This document shows, one piece after another, positions 41,425 to 50,900 of a stretch of 64,000 nucleotides of DNA; positions within the stretch are counted from its first letter, which is position 1; each line of letters begins with the position of its first letter. Both the position numbers and the translations under genes were made by a program. The stretch lies in contig NZ_JAMZMI010000002.1 in NCBI RefSeq assembly GCF_024714475.1, positions 186,001 to 250,000 of the forward strand, read 5' to 3'. The notes beneath the pieces were generated by a model that saw nothing but the letters and a program-made list of their open reading frames with translations, had not been told where the DNA came from and made no database searches. Origin of the DNA: Marinoscillum sp. MHG1-6 (GTDB lineage Bacteria > Bacteroidota > Bacteroidia > Cytophagales > Cyclobacteriaceae).

Positions 41425-43038
41425 CTAATCCACACGGAAATAATCAAACAGCGCGTATCCACACAAACCTGTTGTTTTTGATCTCTTTGTGTAAATACCT
41501 GTCTTCGCTCCTACCCAATGTCCTTCTCGTGTTGCAAAGGAGTCTCCCAGTACCTCGAACTTCTTACCGTTTTTGCTATAGGAGAAGGTGGCCTTGGCAT
41601 CCTGATCAATCTCTACTCTCAACCAAACTTCTGACTTGCCGATATCCACTTTTGCATTGGTCTCCTCCGGACGGTTATCACTTGCCTTCACACACACGCG
41701 CTGTTGCACAGAGTATCCATCGTCGGTTTTCTTAACAGCGATACTGGCATAATCATGACCCAATACAATCAAACCTGACTCTTCTCCCTCCTTCAGGTTA
41801 CTTACATCCACCTTTACCGTATTTGAAAACTCAGGGGCCGGAAACTTCTGTAGCATCAAACTCGGAGACATCCACAGGTTAACAGCTCCATCTGCATAGG
41901 GCTGAGCATTCAGTTTGATTTGCCCCGGATTGGACTTCAGACTGTAGAAGCCATTTTGGGGTGCCGCGTTCCATTGCCACTGCAGACCTAATGTATTGCT
42001 ATTAAATTCATCTGTATCTACCGGATTGTGAGGCTTTTGCACAGGTAATCCCGGCTTCTTATAAACGAGGTATGGTTCGCCTGTTCCATCACCATCTTTA
42101 TCTTTGCCCATGATCGGCCAGTCATCGATCCACTTTACCGGTTGAAGGTGAACAATACGGCCATATGGACCTCTATCCTGAAAATGAACAAAATAACTCT
42201 CGCCATTATCTAATTCTACCATACCTCCCTGGTGAGGACCATTGATTGGGGTGTCACCCTGTGCCAACACAATCTTTTCTTCATAAGGGCCATAGATATT
42301 TTTTGACCTTAGGATGAGTTGCCATCCGGTAGGGACACCACCGGCCGGGGCGAAAATGTAGTAATAGCCATTACGTTTATAGAACTTGGGCCCTTCGATC
42401 GTCGGATGATTTTTGTGTCCATCAAAAACAATTACACCCTTATCCATGATCTGAGATCCATCCTTTGACAATTCAACCACCTGAAGGAGACTCTTCACTC
42501 CAGCACGACTATGAGCAAAGGCATGCACCATATACACTTTTCCATCATCATCCCATAACGGACTTGGATCGATGTTTCCGTAAGCCTTTTTCACCAAAAC
42601 AGGAGCTGACCATTCGCCTGCCGGGTCCTCTGTCTGAACCATATAGATCCCACGGTCCGGGTCACCCCAGTAGATATAGAAAAGCCCGTCATGATACCTG
42701 AAGCATGGAGCCCATACCCCATTTCCATGCTGAGGGGTATCGTAGTAAGCATCCGGAAATTGTGGAACTGCATAGTTGATAATCTCCCAGTTGACCAAAT
42801 CCCTGGAGTGGAGGATCGGCAGGGCTGGAACTGAATTAAATGAAGATGAGGTCATGTAGAAATCATCTCCGGCCCTGCAAATATCAGGATCTGAATAGTC
42901 CGCATGAATGATTGGGTTCTTATAGGTGCCGTCTCCATTATCCGGTGACCATGCTTTAGATACAAACTCAGAAGGTTTAACCTGGGAGAATGCTCCGAAT
43001 TGGATCGATATGAATAATACGATTAGCGCTACTCTCAT
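41425..43038 (-). CDS. GH43-family glycosidase with C-terminal beta-sandwich
   Basis: A 537-residue exported enzyme (signal ending AFSQ near residue 19). The GH43 five-bladed propeller carries base D50 (HADYSDPDI), the modulating aspartate D157 (GNIDPSPLWDDDG) and acid E215 (PTIEGPKFYKR). From about residue 330 there is a GH43_C2-type sandwich (EFNSNTLGLQWQWNAAP to LFDYFRVD). GH43 enzymes of this two-domain type act on arabinose, xylose or galactose side chains, here probably of rhamnogalacturonan. Three bp separate it from the GH105 gene, so they are co-translated neighbours. Confidence 0.92.
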   Translation of the reverse strand: MRVALIVLFISIQFGAFSQVKPSEFVSKAWSPDNGDGTYKNPIIHADYSDPDICRAGDDFYMTSSSFNSVPALPILHSRDLVNWEIINYAVPQFPDAYYDTPQHGNGVWAPCFRYHDGLFYIYWGDPDRGIYMVQTEDPAGEWSAPVLVKKAYGNIDPSPLWDDDGKVYMVHAFAHSRAGVKSLLQVVELSKDGSQIMDKGVIVFDGHKNHPTIEGPKFYKRNGYYYIFAPAGGVPTGWQLILRSKNIYGPYEEKIVLAQGDTPINGPHQGGMVELDNGESYFVHFQDRGPYGRIVHLQPVKWIDDWPIMGKDKDGDGTGEPYLVYKKPGLPVQKPHNPVDTDEFNSNTLGLQWQWNAAPQNGFYSLKSNPGQIKLNAQPYADGAVNLWMSPSLMLQKFPAPEFSNTVKVDVSNLKEGEESGLIVLGHDYASIAVKKTDDGYSVQQRVCVKASDNRPEETNAKVDIGKSEVWLRVEIDQDAKATFSYSKNGKKFEVLGDSFATREGHWVGAKTGIYTKRSKTTGLCGYALFDYFRVD

Positions 43039-43041
43039 TTC

Positions 43042-44289
43042 TTACTTCGTTTCTACTATTTGTCCTTTAAACAACTCAGAATTTTCCTGGATCAATGCCG
43101 CCATTATGAACGGACCCGTCCCCTTACCATCGTTGGAGCGAACCGTCTCCTCAATATAATACTGGTAGCTTCCATCCCGAACCGGGTTGTCCGCTGGTCC
43201 CAGTCCAGCTCCGGCACAACAATTCGTGAGTTCCACCTCACCGTCAGGGTGCACAATGATCAGTTCATTGACAATCCCATTGAATCCTTTCATAGCCGGT
43301 TTGATATAAGATTTGTCCAGAACTCCCTTATCTACCCCTTTCATCATCCCGTAAACGAACATGGCCGCACAGGTAGACTCATGATAATTTCCTTCACGAT
43401 CAGGATAATTGGGAACCTGATACCACAGACCCGCCGAATCCTGGTAATTGACGATCGTTTCGCTCAATCCCTTAAACTGATCGATTAGTATTTGCTTCTT
43501 TGGGTGATCGTTTGGCAGATAGTCAAGAACATCGATGAGAGCCATGTAATACCAGCCCACCCCTCTGGACCAGAAGTTTTTAGAGAGCCCGGTCTCCGGA
43601 TCAGCCCAATAGACCGATTTGGTGGCATCCCATCCATGATAGTACCAACCTGTCTCGGGGTCTTTTGCATGGCTACCTAATAGATCGAATTGTAGGGTAA
43701 TGTCATCGAACATGGCACTGTCCCCAAAATTCACCGCATACTTTGCATAAAATGGTGTTCCCATGTAGATACCATCCAACCACATTTGATTAGTATAGAT
43801 CTGCTTGTGCCAAAACCCTCCTTCCGGAATCCTCGGCTGATCCATTAACTGGTCAAAAAGTATTTCGATAGTCTTTCTATATCGTTCGTCCCCTGTCTGC
43901 TTATAAAGCGGGAACAACATTTTACCTGACTCAATCTTATCAATATTGAAGTCTTCCTTTTTATATCTTAAGATTTCACCATTTTCATCAATTAAACTAT
44001 CGGCATAGGTCAATACATAATCGAAATACTTCTGATCCCCGGTTTCGGTCCAAACCCTTAATATGGCATCGCAAACCAGCCCATTAACATAGGCCCATTT
44101 AGGTCTCTTTTGGAAGTCAATTTGCCAGGCGGAAGGATTGCGTTTCATTTCTGAATCAGCCATGCGCTGAGACCATGGTCTGGTTTCCTCTTTCACCTCC
44201 TGGGCTTGTGGTTTTTTGCTTTGGCAGGCGAAACTGAGCGTTGCCACCACGGTGATCATTAAGGTCAGTTGTTTGAATCTGGTAATCAT
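43042..44289 (-). CDS. GH105 unsaturated rhamnogalacturonyl hydrolase, lipoprotein
   Basis: Removes the unsaturated uronic acid left at the non-reducing end after lyase cutting of pectin. It has 415 residues with lipobox LSFAC (cysteine 22). The (alpha/alpha)6 barrel has catalytic-region aspartate D172 in MWLDGIYMGTPFYAKYA, preceded by GGFWHKQIYTNQ. Late motifs NFWSRGVGWYYMALIDVLDY and CCAGAGLGPADNPVRDGSY also match the family. Its substrate implies that a pectate or rhamnogalacturonan lyase is made elsewhere. It lies 44 bp after the third esterase gene. Confidence 0.93.
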   Translation of the reverse strand: MITRFKQLTLMITVVATLSFACQSKKPQAQEVKEETRPWSQRMADSEMKRNPSAWQIDFQKRPKWAYVNGLVCDAILRVWTETGDQKYFDYVLTYADSLIDENGEILRYKKEDFNIDKIESGKMLFPLYKQTGDERYRKTIEILFDQLMDQPRIPEGGFWHKQIYTNQMWLDGIYMGTPFYAKYAVNFGDSAMFDDITLQFDLLGSHAKDPETGWYYHGWDATKSVYWADPETGLSKNFWSRGVGWYYMALIDVLDYLPNDHPKKQILIDQFKGLSETIVNYQDSAGLWYQVPNYPDREGNYHESTCAAMFVYGMMKGVDKGVLDKSYIKPAMKGFNGIVNELIIVHPDGEVELTNCCAGAGLGPADNPVRDGSYQYYIEETVRSNDGKGTGPFIMAALIQENSELFKGQIVETK

Positions 44290-44333
44290 TTGACTAAGGG
44301 TTATTGTATGTTATATGAATTATGATAAATTGT

Positions 44334-45287
44334 CTATTTCAAATTGTCAGATAAAAAGCTCAAGACATAGGACATAGTCGGTTCATACCATGGATTGAAC
44401 AACCAGAACGAATGTGGTGCCCCATCCATGAAATGTGTTTTCGAAGCCGTCCCATACTTTTCAAGTTTGGCGATGTAATCCTGTCTTCCTGCCAGAAACC
44501 TGGGATACTTACTCGCTAAAAAAATGGTGGGTGGAGTCCATTTATCTACATGGGTAAGTGCCGATGCCTCCGTCCAGATATCAGGCTTTTCCTCCCATGT
44601 ACCTCCCAGCCACCAGGAAGCCACCTCCCCCTCAGCAGAATCAGGATGTTTGAACGCCAATACTCCATCAACTACTACAATGGCCGCGATCCTGCCTTTT
44701 ACATTGATATCATAAAAGTTGTCCTTCTGGTTGTAAGTGGTGCCCACCAGCGCCGCTAGCTGTGCGCCGGCTGAGCATCCCATCACGACTAATTGATCAG
44801 TATCAATCTGGTATTTTTTTGCATTTTGGGTCATCCACTCCAACGCATCATACAGGTCGAGTACTCCGGCTGGATATTGTGCCTCTAAAGACAGGCGATA
44901 CTCAGGGGCCATCACAAAATACCCATTGGCTGCCAGCCTTTCTGCCATTGCGGTCATCAATGATGGGTCACCTGACCGCCAGCCACCCCCATGAATGATC
45001 AGTACTGCAGGTCTTTTCCCCTGAGATACTTTAGGATAAAAAAGATTAGCCAAAAGCTTTCGCTCTCCGATCGATTGGTAGATCATACTCTTTTCGGATT
45101 CGATTGATCCCGAAACACCAGATGTAGCCACCGAAATATTAATGTCGTCTTCAATATTGTACCGCAAGGCCTTCTCCAAAGCACTGGACAGGGTATAAGA
45201 AGTGTCTCTCGGGATTTGTCCGGCATTTTGGCTCATGGCGCAAAGTCCCAGGAGTATAAGCATGAAGTAAAAAAGTGGGGTTTTCAT
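44334..45287 (-). CDS. Secreted alpha/beta-hydrolase esterase, paralogue 3
   Basis: A 317-residue exported protein (signal to about residue 19, GLCAMSQ). Same family as the proteins at 32038 and 39440 but the most divergent: IIHGGGWRSGD, VMGCSAGAQLAALVG (GCSAGA, not GCSAGG), SKYPRFLAGRQDY and APHSFWLFNPWYEP, in which the usual VHPFW is PHSFW. The catalytic serine and histidine remain. The mature N-terminus again starts IPRDTSY. A 156-bp gap upstream may hold an internal promoter; a GCGCA-ATCGTA-TGCGC palindrome lies there at 45308-45323. Confidence 0.85.
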   Translation of the reverse strand: MKTPLFYFMLILLGLCAMSQNAGQIPRDTSYTLSSALEKALRYNIEDDINISVATSGVSGSIESEKSMIYQSIGERKLLANLFYPKVSQGKRPAVLIIHGGGWRSGDPSLMTAMAERLAANGYFVMAPEYRLSLEAQYPAGVLDLYDALEWMTQNAKKYQIDTDQLVVMGCSAGAQLAALVGTTYNQKDNFYDINVKGRIAAIVVVDGVLAFKHPDSAEGEVASWWLGGTWEEKPDIWTEASALTHVDKWTPPTIFLASKYPRFLAGRQDYIAKLEKYGTASKTHFMDGAPHSFWLFNPWYEPTMSYVLSFLSDNLK

Positions 45288-45307
45288 TTTGGGTATGCTA
45301 ATTTAAG

Positions 45308-45323
45308 CGCAATCGTATGCGCA
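45308..45323. promoter_or_regulatory. Palindrome upstream of esterase 3, possible operator
   Basis: GCGCA-ATCGTA-TGCGC, a perfect 5-bp inverted repeat 21 bp upstream of the esterase ATG, in the largest gap (156 bp) inside the upstream pectin block. It could be an operator or a leader hairpin. No clear -7/-33 pair was found nearby. Confidence 0.3.
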
Positions 45324-45443
45324 AATAAAATTGAAAATAGTTTAAATACAAAGTTCCCATTGATCCGCCGTTGTTATTCAAGCTACAACTGCTCCCCTAT
45401 ACCTCCTTATAATTATCTGTTATTTGTGCCATACACGTTTGTT

Positions 45444-46583
45444 TCAAATTGAAAGAGGTGCATCGATAGCAGGAATTTTCTTGCGACCAAATCTCCAGCT
45501 AAACCCAGCGTTTATCAAATAGTCTGCAAAGGCAGCATCACCGTTCCGAAAAACCCCAGTCTCCCTGGTTCGTTGTTTATCAGAAAAATTCTGAGTTCTG
45601 GCGCGCTCAATGGCTACCGGAACAGTCAAATTAAATGTGAAATTTCTAACAGAGTAATTAATTCCAGGCTCTAAAGACACAATATATCCTGGCCTTCTAA
45701 ATCCTTCATTTCCTCCAATCAGGTCCCTGGAAGGAATGCCCTCGATACGCGATCCGGCATAGATTCTCAGCCCCTTTACCGGCAACATGTAAAGCCCCCC
45801 AATTCTAGCCGCATACTGATCTGGTACAGAAAGGTAAGAAGTAGCCCCCCTGAAATTGGTTGTTTGATATTGCTCTCTTGGGTTGATAAGATAATAAAGA
45901 TTGGTGCTCAGGGTAATTTGGTCATTCAGCAAGTAAAAACCTTCCATTTCAATGGTCATCCCCAGCCCCCCATCCCCAGGTTGTATGGATTGATCCACGC
46001 CGGAAGTGATCGCTTCCCCACTCGGACCCTGATTGTAAAATTTGCCCTGATATCGATAGTCACCGGTAGGTAGCTTAAGACCAAGACCAATGCTCAAATT
46101 TGGATTAGAGGAGGTCCCAGGATCAAACAGCCAATACCCCAGACTCAACCTAATATCGCTCAGTCCATGCGAAAATGTAGAATGACGATCTCCAAATCCA
46201 CCAGGAGGGTTACCACCATGTTCGTACATCGATGATCTTTCATGGTAAACAAATGGCAATATCACGCTTGCGGTCAGCCGATCAGTAACACCATACCTCA
46301 ATTGGAAATTTAGAAAAAAGGAGTCATTGATTACCTCAGTAGCATTTTCAACCCGCTCAGTTTCTTCGTGCTTCCCTCTAAAATGTTTGTAAGAATGAAA
46401 ATAACGAAAGTTAGTTCCAGACTCAAAATCACCTTTGGAAAGAATTGCTCCTCGAGCCAGGTGGTTTCCGCAGCCTGAACGTATCGCAACACAGCCCTGG
46501 GCGTTTATATAGGATTGATCCATCATTATCATCAGCACGAATGCTAATAACTTGCAACATTTACTGAATGTCTTTTCCATCAT
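45444..46583 (-). CDS. Outer-membrane beta-barrel channel-like protein
   Basis: A 379-residue exported protein (signal to about residue 29, YINAQ). Repeated amphipathic strands (FFLNFQLRYGVTDRLTASVILPF, DIRLSLGYWLF, PNLSIGLGLKLPTGDY) resemble the phenol-degradation MetA/transporter-type outer-membrane barrels. The C-terminal FSWRFGRKKIPAIDAPLSI does not end in the classical phenylalanine. It lies 20 bp after the haloperoxidase-like gene and probably forms a unit with it and the FG-GAP gene. The role in glycan use is unknown; it could be an additional porin. Confidence 0.72.
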   Translation of the reverse strand: MMEKTFSKCCKLLAFVLMIMMDQSYINAQGCVAIRSGCGNHLARGAILSKGDFESGTNFRYFHSYKHFRGKHEETERVENATEVINDSFFLNFQLRYGVTDRLTASVILPFVYHERSSMYEHGGNPPGGFGDRHSTFSHGLSDIRLSLGYWLFDPGTSSNPNLSIGLGLKLPTGDYRYQGKFYNQGPSGEAITSGVDQSIQPGDGGLGMTIEMEGFYLLNDQITLSTNLYYLINPREQYQTTNFRGATSYLSVPDQYAARIGGLYMLPVKGLRIYAGSRIEGIPSRDLIGGNEGFRRPGYIVSLEPGINYSVRNFTFNLTVPVAIERARTQNFSDKQRTRETGVFRNGDAAFADYLINAGFSWRFGRKKIPAIDAPLSI

Positions 46584-46603
46584 TAGGCTGTTTTGGTCCT
46601 GGT

Positions 46604-47944
46604 TTACTTAGTAGTCGTCAACTTTGCCACCACATATTCTCCAACTTTATGCCCTTGTTCAACACCATTTTCTATGGCCATTCTGTAATGAATGCCCCCA
46701 TATAACCGACTAATGGCTGCTTCTTCAGAAGCCTCAAAAAATGACTTAAAATCTCTCGGTGGGAGACCAAATTCTTCTTCGGTATCATCATGGAATTTAA
46801 AATTATCTCCGTAAAAATCCGAAAGTGTCACAGCAGCCGCCCTGGAGATCACACTATGCCCACTTGTATACTCCGGGAATGGCGGAGTTTGTAATAGCGG
46901 TCTCCAGTTTTCATCCATAAATTGATTGATCAATGTTTCAGGTCTCACCACCAGGCTCCTCCACTTTTCATCCCAGCAACTGATAAACCCATCGAACAAT
47001 GCAATGGATGTACGAGTAAATACTTCAACCGTTTCCTTAAAGTTACTACCGGATTTTCTGGCTGCAATTGAGGTGATCCCCATCCAGTGTCCTCCCGGAG
47101 TGATCTTTTTAGTCGCAAACATAAAGTGACCTTTATGATGAGAAACATAGGGGTTACAATCCCAAAACTTGGCTATATCTGTCTGACCAGAATCCAGATT
47201 TACACCTACATCATAAACTTCTTTCAGTTCCTTAAAGAAAGGACTGTCCCGGTCCATCGTCAATTGATGAGGTGGCTTCGGTATATACTGATTAGCTGAA
47301 TCTAAAATCAAGGGTCTTATCTTCTTCCAGTTTGGCTCAATACCCTCCATATAGTCCGGTGGTGTTGGTTTCCATTTGAACGTATCGTGCTGGATCTGAT
47401 ACTTTGGAAAAGAGCGGGTTTGCTTATACATATCACCATTCGCCCATTGCAAAAGGTGGGCAGCCATTTGTTCTCCATAGGCAAGAGAAGATTCCTTAAC
47501 CGACTTACCAATGCCCTGGTTGTCCAATTTTAGAAGAAGACTGTCGTGATACACCTGAAGCTTTTCTGTTGAGAATACGAGCGCTTTACCCACAATCATG
47601 AAAGCATGTAACGCCGCAAGATGAGGCTCAACATTAACTTGAGGTTTGGGGGGAGCCGTGAAATCATTAACCTGCCCTGTGAGAGAAAAAAGAGAATCAG
47701 GATAACATTGCGCCATTACCTCATAGGCCGCCATGTTGGAATAGGCATATATCCTACTCGCAATGGGTGGAGAGAAAATATCATAGACGATAACATCTGT
47801 GAGTTTCTTCACGGTTGCCTGATAGGTCTCCGGGTCATTTAAGGTTGTTTTGTAAACTTCATTGCTCTCATTGCATGAAAACAATGAAGCTATCACCATC
47901 AATATAAGTATGCGGCTTTTCTGTATTTTCCTAAACATCATCAC
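46604..47944 (-). CDS. Vanadium-haloperoxidase-like (PAP2 fold) lipoprotein
   Basis: A 446-residue lipoprotein (lipobox SLFSC, cysteine 24). The vanadate/phosphate pocket of the family is complete: KX6RP at 327-335 (KWRSLVVRP), SGH at 361-363 (PEYTSGHS) and SRX5H at 412-419 (SRLYGGIH). Known members oxidise halides with hydrogen peroxide or act as acid phosphatases; the sequence alone does not decide. It lies 38 bp after the FG-GAP/ASPIC gene and 20 bp before a barrel gene, all within the pectin locus. Confidence 0.9.
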   Translation of the reverse strand: MMMFRKIQKSRILILMVIASLFSCNESNEVYKTTLNDPETYQATVKKLTDVIVYDIFSPPIASRIYAYSNMAAYEVMAQCYPDSLFSLTGQVNDFTAPPKPQVNVEPHLAALHAFMIVGKALVFSTEKLQVYHDSLLLKLDNQGIGKSVKESSLAYGEQMAAHLLQWANGDMYKQTRSFPKYQIQHDTFKWKPTPPDYMEGIEPNWKKIRPLILDSANQYIPKPPHQLTMDRDSPFFKELKEVYDVGVNLDSGQTDIAKFWDCNPYVSHHKGHFMFATKKITPGGHWMGITSIAARKSGSNFKETVEVFTRTSIALFDGFISCWDEKWRSLVVRPETLINQFMDENWRPLLQTPPFPEYTSGHSVISRAAAVTLSDFYGDNFKFHDDTEEEFGLPPRDFKSFFEASEEAAISRLYGGIHYRMAIENGVEQGHKVGEYVVAKLTTTK

Positions 47945-47982
47945 TCAATAAATATCGTATTCTACTTCTTCCAAAAACTAAA

Positions 47983-50900
47983 TCACTTCACTTTTCTTGG
48001 TTTGCCCGAGAGATTGTAAATCTCAACGGAGCTGGCGGTCGAAGGCATGCGAAAGAATCGCGATGATTGAGACAAGTAACCTGAACCAAAATAAAATTCC
48101 TCTCTCATCACGCTGCCATCATCAAACGAAATGCTCGCATAGGTATCAGTCGCCCCCAACTTGATCAATTGCTCCGAATCCGCGCTGTAGCTAAAAGCCC
48201 TAAGTGGGCCTTCATTAGCCAGTGAAATGACCGCAGTTGCACCAGATGACAACATCAACTCCGCCAAACTTTTCTGATTCCCATTAGCATAAAACCCTGA
48301 TTTGCTTAAAGGCATCGCATCAAATTCTCCCTTTCCATTGCCCTGAAGGAATAGCCCGTTTCCTGCATCGTATTGTCCGGACATATAATCTGAAGCATAT
48401 GAATTTCCTGTAAGTAGCACGTCCAAGTTGCCATCCTCATTCATATCGCGTATGAGTAACCCAAAAACCGGGCTGATCTGAGCCTCCATTGGCAAGTCAT
48501 GCATCTTAAACCTGCCGTTTCCAAGATTTTCTATGTAGGAGCTTTTGAAGTTAGTTGCCTTTGCACGGTAAGCAGTCTCAAGCTCCTTTTCTGAAAACAA
48601 TTCCTGAACGGTAATGTCAGCGTAACCAATGTAATTAGGAAAACGCTTGCGGGTAAAAATCATCATTTGGCTGATTAATTCGTCTCTGCCAGGCACGGGG
48701 TAACTAATGCCCTGATTGTACTTGGTAAGAATGGGGTCAAGACTTCCATTTTGATCAAAGTCCTTTGCAAACACTTCCACAGGCTCCTTTTGTGAACCTT
48801 GAAATTTCGAATTCAGACCAAGGTTCCCGGCGATATAATCGATATCGCCATCCTTGTCAAAATCCCCTCCTGCAATACTGTTCCACCAGCCAGTCTCATT
48901 TTTAAGTTGGCCTTGCTCAGTAATATTGGTAAACCCTGTAACATCATTTCTAAAAAAAGTAACCGGCATCCATTCCCCAACGACGATCAGATCAGGATCT
49001 CTATCATTATCAAAATCCGTCCAAATCGCAGAAGTAACCAACCCCAGATCAGTAAGGGCCTTCGCCAGTTGTGCCGTCACATCTATAAAACGACCATTAT
49101 CATTTTTCAGGATAGCGCTGCTTACAGGTAGCGGATACTTTCCTACCTCCGTTCTTCCTCCAACAAAAAGGTCTAAATCTCCATCCAGATCATAATCAGC
49201 CGCGGTTACGCATGATCCGCTGACAAACCTGTTCGGTAATGCGGTTGGATCATGTTTGAAGTTCCCCTTACCATCATTGATCAATAAACGATCCTGATAC
49301 GGTGGCGTATTCGGCTGAAACTCACTTCCTCCGCTCACCACATAAAGGTCCAAATCATTGTCGCCGTCGCAATCAAACAACAACATGCCCATATCCTCCA
49401 ATGCATGATTGCTATCCAGGGCTTTTTGTTTGAATGTTCCATCCGGACTTTGAGTAAACAGCATGGTTTTTTCATCCCTTGCTCCACCTACAATAAAGTC
49501 ATCCAGACCATCGCCATTGACATCACCAGAGGCAATTCCCGGCCCACTTTTGGAATATAAATGAGGCAACAAAAACTCTACTTTAAATTCATCAAAGTTG
49601 TTCTCCTGGTGTACATACCGTACGCCGATATTATCCGTAACGTCACGCAGTAAAGGCCGCGGCGGAGTTGGTTCCGCTAACTTTTCAAAAGATGCTTCGC
49701 TATACAACAACTCAATAGTTCCTGATGGTACGGACTCTACTACCTGTGTCTTGCCGTCAGACCAAATGATTTCTAGCGTATCCACAAGACTTGCTTTTCC
49801 CAATCCAAAATGCATAATCGGCTCCTGGGAAGACTGAAACCCCCGGACCACAGCCTGATGCTGAGATTGGACCTGATCCTGGCATTTAATCCTTACCTCA
49901 GCCCCTAATCCATCCGGGTTCGCTTCGGTTCCTTTCAACCGGATTCTTAATGACTTGTTGTTGGTACTTTTATTTTCATATACAAAGGATCTGTCATTGA
50001 CATTATTGACAACCAGATCAAGGTCACCATCTCCATCCAAATCTGCATACCCTGCCCCATTTGAGCAGGTCAATCCTTCAAGACCCCATGCCCGGGTCAT
50101 ATCTGTAAACTTAAATGCAACTCCTGCACTGTCCGACCCATTATTTCTGTATATGTAGTTAGAAAAATAAGTATCAGGAAGATGCTCAATCTGAGCCAGA
50201 AAGTCCTTTTTCAGTTCATCATAATCCGCATTGGGGTTGATGTGATTTTCGCGATAAGCGATATAATCATTATTCGTAATATCTTTTGGTATACCATTGG
50301 TAATGAACAGGTCTCTATAACCATCATTATCAAAATCAACCAGAAGGGGTGACCAACTCCAATCTGTTTTGTAAACACCTGCCAAATAACCGATTTCACT
50401 GAAGTTGATGGCTCCTGACTTGGAGGCGCCGGCATTCAGTTGCAATACGTTTCGACTGTATTGTGGCTGATATCCCCTGCTAAGTTCCATTTTGAACTTT
50501 TCGTAGCTGGTTGCCGTGCTCATCATTTTTTGGCGATGATTATCATCAGGCAACATATCCAACACCACGATATCCACCAGGTCGTCATTATTGATATCAG
50601 CTACATCGCAACCCATAGAGAATCGACTCTGATGCCTCAAGTATCCCGCAGCATTTTCCTTGAATGTTCCATCTTTTTGATTGATGTAGAGGAGATCATC
50701 GTAGATGAAATCATTGGATACATACACATCTTCCCAACCATCTCCATTGATATCATTGATGGCCACTCCTAATCCATAACCTTCATAGATGACGCCAGAA
50801 GCGCTGGAAACATCTGTGAAATTTGGTAAGCCCGACTCAGACAGACCATCGTTACGATAGAGGTGGTCCGTACTCGGAGATGTTCCATCATTTTGCTTGT

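Noticed and set aside
43060-43488. 142-codon plus-strand frame opposite GH105
   Set aside because: Antisense shadow of a clear GH105 gene.
47983-48050. Type IX secretion C-terminal signal on the FG-GAP protein
   Set aside because: The tail SVEIYNLSGKPRKVK is suggestive but too short for the usual 70-80-residue domain, and the protein has a lipoprotein signal.
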